Below, piece after piece: positions 58,722 through 64,000 of a stretch of DNA of 64,000 nucleotides; position 1 is the stretch's first letter, and the number at the start of each line of letters is the position of its first letter. Position numbers and translations under genes: made by a program. A model generated the notes under the pieces. That model worked only from the letters and a program-made list of their open reading frames with translations, was not told the DNA's origin and ran no database searches. Source of the stretch: Ceratodon purpureus (taxonomy: Eukaryota; Streptophyta; Bryopsida; Pseudoditrichales; Ditrichaceae); NCBI GenBank assembly GCA_014871385.1, contig CM026426.1, forward strand, positions 85,828,947 through 85,892,946, in the 5' to 3' direction.

Positions 58722-61698
58722 TTAGTCTTCCTTTCTCACGTTACTCTTCCACGTATTATACGCTGCATCATAAGGGAAATCGGAGAGGGTGTAGAACTCT
58801 TGTGCATGCATCCCCACTGCAAGTGGCAGATGCGTTGATAAATAGTTCCTGAGCTTATTTTTCATAAAGCTCAAAGTAGAAAATGTGCGCTCATCCTCGA
58901 CACTGCCGAGGACAGTAACTACTGCGAATTCGACAATCTTGAAGTATTCTGAAAGCTTGTGCTAGAGCAATCCGTTGGCCTCAATACGACGCCAAAGCCT
59001 TGTTAATGGATTGATTGGAAGGGTGCCTTGCATGGCTGCATGGCACTTGCCCTTCATCGCAAGTTTAAACATGCATGCTTGCTCATCAAGCTTCTGAATG
59101 GAAAGCACACATGGTGTTTCTTCTCCAGTGGGATGCTTTGTTTTCGGCCCACCAATCTCCTCAGCAGATGCCTCGGCCTCTGCAGCATTCGGCTTTCCCT
59201 CGGCACAGTTCGAAAGAGTATCTCCAGAAACAGTGCTCTGGGTCCCATTTTTTGGCACCGCAAAAGTTTGGGCACTCCGTAATGCTCCATAATGACTGTG
59301 AGGTGTCTGTTGAAATTGGCTTCGGCAGATTCAAGTAACCAGTATTGTGGATAGACGAAGCCAAACGCGTCCATGAGACTTGAGGAAGGGAAATGTCCCT
59401 CCAACTCTGCAATTAGTTTCCGAGCTGCGTCTGTGCACAGAAGAAACACCGAGGTTAAAACAGGCACATGAAAACTTGGAACAGATAAAGACAATGCGAT
59501 CAAATTAAATTAAATTAAAAAAATGAGAGAGGGTCAACGGTTTAGCAACCTCTACATGCATGCTTCACATCGGAAACAATGCTGGAATATAAGTCTCGAG
59601 TCACCGGGGATGTTGTGGCTCCATGTCGATGAGTGGCTGGGATGCTATGGCCGGTGGGTGTAAAATGCAACACATCTGCCGCGTCTTCATTAAGATCAAA
59701 CGCAGATTGTACCCAGCCCATGGGTATGGCATCAAACTTGACAGCACAAGCCCCTTGAAGTCCCAGAAGACATTGTGGGTGAAAGCAGTGCTCTCCTCTA
59801 GGTTTAAGGAATACACCTCAGCAATACACATTTGAATCGCAGAAACATAGTCACAAACAAACACATCTCGACCCTGAGCAAACTGCATCAACAAGTCAAC
59901 ACACTTCAGGAAAGGCAACAATCCTGACAAGCCAAGCAGAATCTGAATATCACAGAGGTGGTCCAGATTCTTGCGGGCTATTTCCATCAGCTTTTTATCC
60001 ACCTTCGCCTTAGGGCGGCCTGCAACAATTTCTTCCACTGGCCGCTGCACATCCAAGTTCATCTTCTCCACGAGGAATTTGTACTCGCTCATTACTTGCA
60101 CCGCCGGAGACAGCATGCTTATCCAACGCGTCTTCACATTTCTGAGGATCTTCAATCCTTTCGAGTGCATCAGCTCTGCCAGCTTTACAAATTCCAAGTG
60201 CCGTTTCGGTGATTTGGCGAAGAACGTGTGTAAGCTTGCCAACATATCCTCGATCCGTTCCACGACTGGCAGCAAACTGAGCGTGCGTACTGCCAGGTTC
60301 GTTCTGTGGGCCTGCACAAAAACAAAACCACCGCATCTTCATTAACTAATACAAGCAATTTTAAACAAATGAATGCAGTTCAAAAATTAAGATCAAAGCA
60401 GATTACAAATTATCGGGCAGAGGACTTACCATACAGTGTATTCCGATCAATCTCGGTGCTACTGTCGTTTGCAGTTGGTTGACGACCCCATTTTTCTTTC
60501 CTTGGAACGTTGAGACACCATCTGCAAGTCACATGCAAACTCAGGTGTTAGCATGTTGGTGAACTGATTACAGTTTGGAAACCGAGAAGATTGCAACAAA
60601 GTTTTCATGAACGCAGAGGGGTGTGCATGAGAACCTACAACATGTAGTGGCCATGCAGAGACAACGGAACTAAAAGGCATCGGAAACCTTGAAAACTTAC
60701 CTGCACCGAAAGATATGAAGCGTATGGCAAGGTCAGCTTCGGTCATGCCCCCTTGGTTTTTGATGGTCTCCACAATCACTTGGGTCAAATTGTCGCTACC
60801 GCCTCCATCCAACACTCGCTCCAACGACAGCAGCATGGGCCTCCTCTCCCAGCCGTCGCAAATGTAACCATGAATTGAAATCGAGCTTTGCGTACCCAAA
60901 GTTGTGACTTCATCACAAGAGACAGAGAAAAACCTTGCACTCTTCATGACTTCCTTGATCTTGAGCTGCACTTGCTGGAAGAGACAATCTGCCAACTCCC
61001 AACCCGCGTTATCGCTCCAGTGGCGCCTTGGCAGTTTCGGGACCTCAAGGAAAGTGAGCAAACTCTGTAACGCCGTATACTCAAGCATGGGACGCCCCTC
61101 TTGGAGCAGGTGCAGAATGGTTGCAAATTGTATCCTCTTCCTTGCTCTTTCTCCCTTCACGACCGCCAACTGCCCACGTCTCTTTGAATTTTGCGCATTG
61201 CCTCGTAGCTCCGTCTCGGCCCAAGTACTTTGTCCTCAGCGACGAACTCCTCATCGAAAGATCATCAAGCTCATGAACCACAGGCAACGCAGACTTCCCC
61301 TTCCGTGCTCTCTCAGCCTTCGCGCCCGCAGTCTCTGCTGTAGCAGTGGACGCATCGGACGACAAAGTGATCACCTGCGGGCACAAATCAACCACAGGGT
61401 TAGGCGCACCAAGTGGATTATCACATGTGAGCAAAGCGACTGCAGGGTTCGATCTGTGGCGTTGCCTTTGCTCCAAATTTTGTTCCCTCTTTCTCGAATT
61501 CTCACAGATTGATGAACCCCCGCTCTGAATTGAGCAAGTATTAGGTACATCGTTGGAGCATGCATCAATCGAGGACGAAGAGGTGGATCCAACAGAGCCA
61601 GACAATAGCTCCATCGGCGTGATCGCGGAGGAAGACGAAGCGCTTGTGTCTGGAATCCGGTTGTAATACTGAAACAACGCGGACCCAGCGGAGACCAT
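58722..61698 (-). pseudogene. hAT-superfamily transposase gene with three introns
   Basis: A cut-and-paste transposase with an RNase H-like core and a C-terminal dimerisation domain. From ATG 61698 the exons are 60701-61698, 60430-60521, 59550-60311 and 58722-59430, with introns 60522-60700, 60312-60429 and 59431-59549, all GT-AG and joining in phase (FGA|DGVSTFQG; HCM|AHRTNLAV; HACR|DAARKL). Landmarks are FFSVSCDEVTTLGTQSSIS, the hAT block RLIGIHCMAHRTNLA, KTRWISMLSP and the dimerisation motif VLGSVEDERTFSTLSFMKNK. Defects are one-base shifts near 61155, 59755 and 59245 (the last in an A6 run) and TAG 58962-58964. The end reads TAA-TGA. Terminal inverted repeats were not found by eye. Confidence 0.9.
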
Positions 61699-61829
61699 TA
61701 TGGCTCCAACAAAAACTGGCGCACCTATTCGAAATTCAGCAAACCCCAACAACAACCCTAAACCCAACAAATGTGAGTGGATATGATAAGCAGGAACACA
61801 ACACAACAAACCCCAAGCGAGAATCAATA

Positions 61830-62770
61830 GTCACCGAAAGGTGAAAGACATGCAACGTCGACAATTCCAGAAATATGCAACGTTGAAGATACCCCGGGAA
61901 TTGGGAGAGCTCAGAGGAAGAAGTATCTCTGCAAAACTTGGAAGAGCAGATTAAGTGGGTGGAGTATTGAGAGGCCCCTCCTTTCGAGCAGCATACAGCC
62001 TCGCCCGGGGTTCCAATGTCAACAAAAAGCACAATGCAAAGCGACCATCGACATGAAAAAAAGTGATCAGTGATCTGGTTTCCAAACTCCTGAGACCAAG
62101 TTTGGAAGACTGCGTGACGCAGGATCGATGCCTCACTCCCCACAAGCGGCATATATGGGCAATGAAATTTTGAAATCCGTGCTCAAACTGAGCGTAACAA
62201 TAAGCAATGCTGGTGTATATTGAGGGAAAACTTGGAACGAAGGAACACTGATGGATCATGGGGCATTGGCGCCATGCTGATTTCCCATGCAAACGGCAAA
62301 CTGAGTACGCAAACATCATTGCAAATGCATGGTGGCTCCATGAGTGGTGAGTCCATGGCAATGCATGATTTCAAGATCAGCTTGAAGTGATTTTCTAGTA
62401 CCAAAATGGTGGCAAAAAACATCATGAATATGCAAAAGTGGCTGAGATGGCAACAACCACCTCCTCCTTGAGAGGAATGTCCTGGTGCCAAAGTGTTGGG
62501 CCAATGGCGCCCCGCCTCCCCCTACCCCTCTCACATCTGGCGCCGTTTCTGGAATCCCCCCTCTATGATTTCGCCACCTGGCAAAAAGAGTTTGGATATC
62601 ACACAGAACCGCGGGCACCAAAGCTCACGCCACCATCCAACGCTGGCGATCAGCTCGTGGAATCCAGTTGCTTTCTCGCACCAATTTTTTTTCAATTCAC
62701 CCTGTATTGGTTACTTTTTGGAACTTGCTCAATTAAATTTTGCCATCTGGCACTTTATCGCCAGTTTAAA
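61830..62770. other. No supported gene
   Basis: Sequence between the hAT gene and the LINE at the window end. Minus frames here are short and unlike any family, although part of 62.3-62.7 kb may be eroded 3' sequence of the LINE. Confidence 0.45.
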
Positions 62771-62779
62771 AAAGACTGG

Positions 62780-63993
62780 TCTCATATGTATGATTTGATA
62801 CGGTCTAAAGAGCAAGTTAAGCCTTTGAAAACCAGCTCATTGCGCAGTATCCAACAAGTCCATAACGCCACCCCTCTGAGCAGCTCCCAAATTCTTACAA
62901 TGCCCAGACTGCAAAGTCTGGTTCTCTTACCAAAGATGCACTGATCCAAGGTGAATGCGTGAGCCGGACTGAGGTTCTCAATCCCTCTGTTGAGCCAGTG
63001 CACCACTAGAAAAGCAAAGGCCCAGACTTTCCTTGATTGCAGACATTCATAATACCGGTGAGAGTACGTTTCAGGTCGTGGCACCACACAGAGAGGACAA
63101 TTAACATCTGCTGTTGGGTTAAACTGGCACCTCCATGTGTTGGTGGCAATGGCTCTATGCCATAAGCACCACATGAATGCGGCTTCCTTTTGGGAGCGTT
63201 TTTGCCCGACACGCTTCCAGTCAAGCTGAAAATTAATCTTTCGCTCATGCCTCCATTTGTCTGGGATCGGGGTTCACAGCTGCCGACTGTCAATTAGAAG
63301 CTCCTTCGCCTCCTTCGTGCTGTACATGGTAAGTGGCAGATTGTTCTTCCAGCGCCATAGGATCGGGTCAACGTGCTCAAGTTTGCCCACCTTGCCATAG
63401 TATGCGAAATAACTGCCTTTGGAGGATCGGCATATCTAGACGACCATGGCCGGGAGGAGGATGCCTGTCCAGCTTTGGGCGACTAATTCTAAGCTCTGGT
63501 CTCTGCTCAGTATGAGCGAACGCGACTAGAAACCGACCGTGTAAATAGGGTACTTGGGAAGGAGGAATCTCAGGCATTCTGAGGAATCAAGGCGGTCGGG
63601 ATTCAAGCTTCTGCCGACTTGGACGAGGAAAGTCGGGAGGTCCGCGTCTTGGGAGGAGTAACCACCAACCCAGTCCCCCAAGTTCACCAATTTTGGGTCC
63701 CGCTCCAACTGCCAATGGTAGAGCCGGTGGACTTTGGCACACATCAGCCCCATGCATTGTGCCTCCTCGAGGCTGAGCTGGAATTCATCAGTGAGCTGCT
63801 GCAGTGGCTTAAGTCGCCCTCTCTCCTGATTACATATGTCACCGACTGATCTGAGGCCCCTTAAGTAGAAAGACAAGGCTTGAACATGGGAAATGTTGCA
63901 ATCTCCACCTTGAAAATCCGAGCGCCACCATAAGGGAAGTTGGCATGCATCTGCTCTGTTGGTCGGAGGTGCATCACGGAGGTTTTTGCTCAT
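62780..63993 (-). pseudogene. LINE ORF2 C-terminal part with zinc-binding domain, truncated by window end
   Basis: One minus frame runs without an indel from the window edge to TAA near 62780, about 400 codons. It crosses TAG 63526, TAG 63436 and TGA 63274. It resembles the region after the reverse transcriptase in plant LINEs: a helical connection (LERDPKLVNLGDWVGG), then a zf-RVT-like domain (FMWCLWHRAIATNTWRCQFN, CPLCVVPRPETYSHRYYECL) and a C-terminal helix (TCWILRNELVFKGLTCSLDR). The RT core lies beyond the window. It is a different family from the RNase H LINE at 29-39 kb. Confidence 0.75.
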
Positions 63994-64000
63994 TTTTTTC

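Noticed and set aside
5962-63993. TGA also reassigned to Trp or Arg
   Set aside because: Internal TGA codons are few, fit either Trp or Arg by context, and most frames end cleanly at TGA; ordinary decay explains them.

Overview
This window looks like nuclear DNA of a green-lineage eukaryote (land plant or green alga). It has GT-AG introns, a CACTA/EnSpm element with a plant-type Tnp2 transposase, a hAT transposase with introns, and LINEs with a plant-type zinc-binding C-terminus. I see no bacterial features, no rRNA, no CRISPR array and no clear housekeeping gene. Almost everything recognisable is transposon-derived. The species cannot be named from the sequence.

Layout. 0-5.9 kb: mostly non-coding, with a weak exon at 1.7-2.4 kb and a 28-base C run. 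5.9-8.2 kb: two unrecognised minus-strand genes. 10.80-12.40 kb: a complete Tc1-like element with TIRs and a TA duplication. 12.4-26.5 kb: CACTA material, with a minus-strand TnpA-like gene head-to-head with a plus-strand Tnp2 gene, followed by two more plus-strand accessory genes. 29.45-39.33 kb: a long minus-strand LINE (ORF1, a 2A-like motif, endonuclease, reverse transcriptase, an unrecognised linker, RNase H and a (TAAAA)n tail). 39.9-43 kb: unrecognised minus-strand genes. 43-51.7 kb: several unrecognised genes sprinkled with a palindromic TGCTGSCAGCA motif. 51.7-57.6 kb: very AT-rich, no genes seen. 57.6-58.6 kb: 3' end of a second LINE. 58.72-61.70 kb: hAT transposase gene with three introns. 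62.78-64.0 kb: C-terminal part of a third LINE, cut by the window end.

Most reading frames are interrupted, and the interrupting codons are strikingly biased: about thirty in-frame TAA/TAG against about five TGA, while many frames finally end at TGA. This fits either a nuclear code that reads TAA/TAG as glutamine (known in Dasycladales, Cladophorales and Trentepohliales green algae) or transposon decay by cytosine deamination (CAG to TAG, CAA to TAA). I cannot decide between them from the sequence alone. Separate one-base frameshifts, often in homopolymers, point to decay or to assembly indels.
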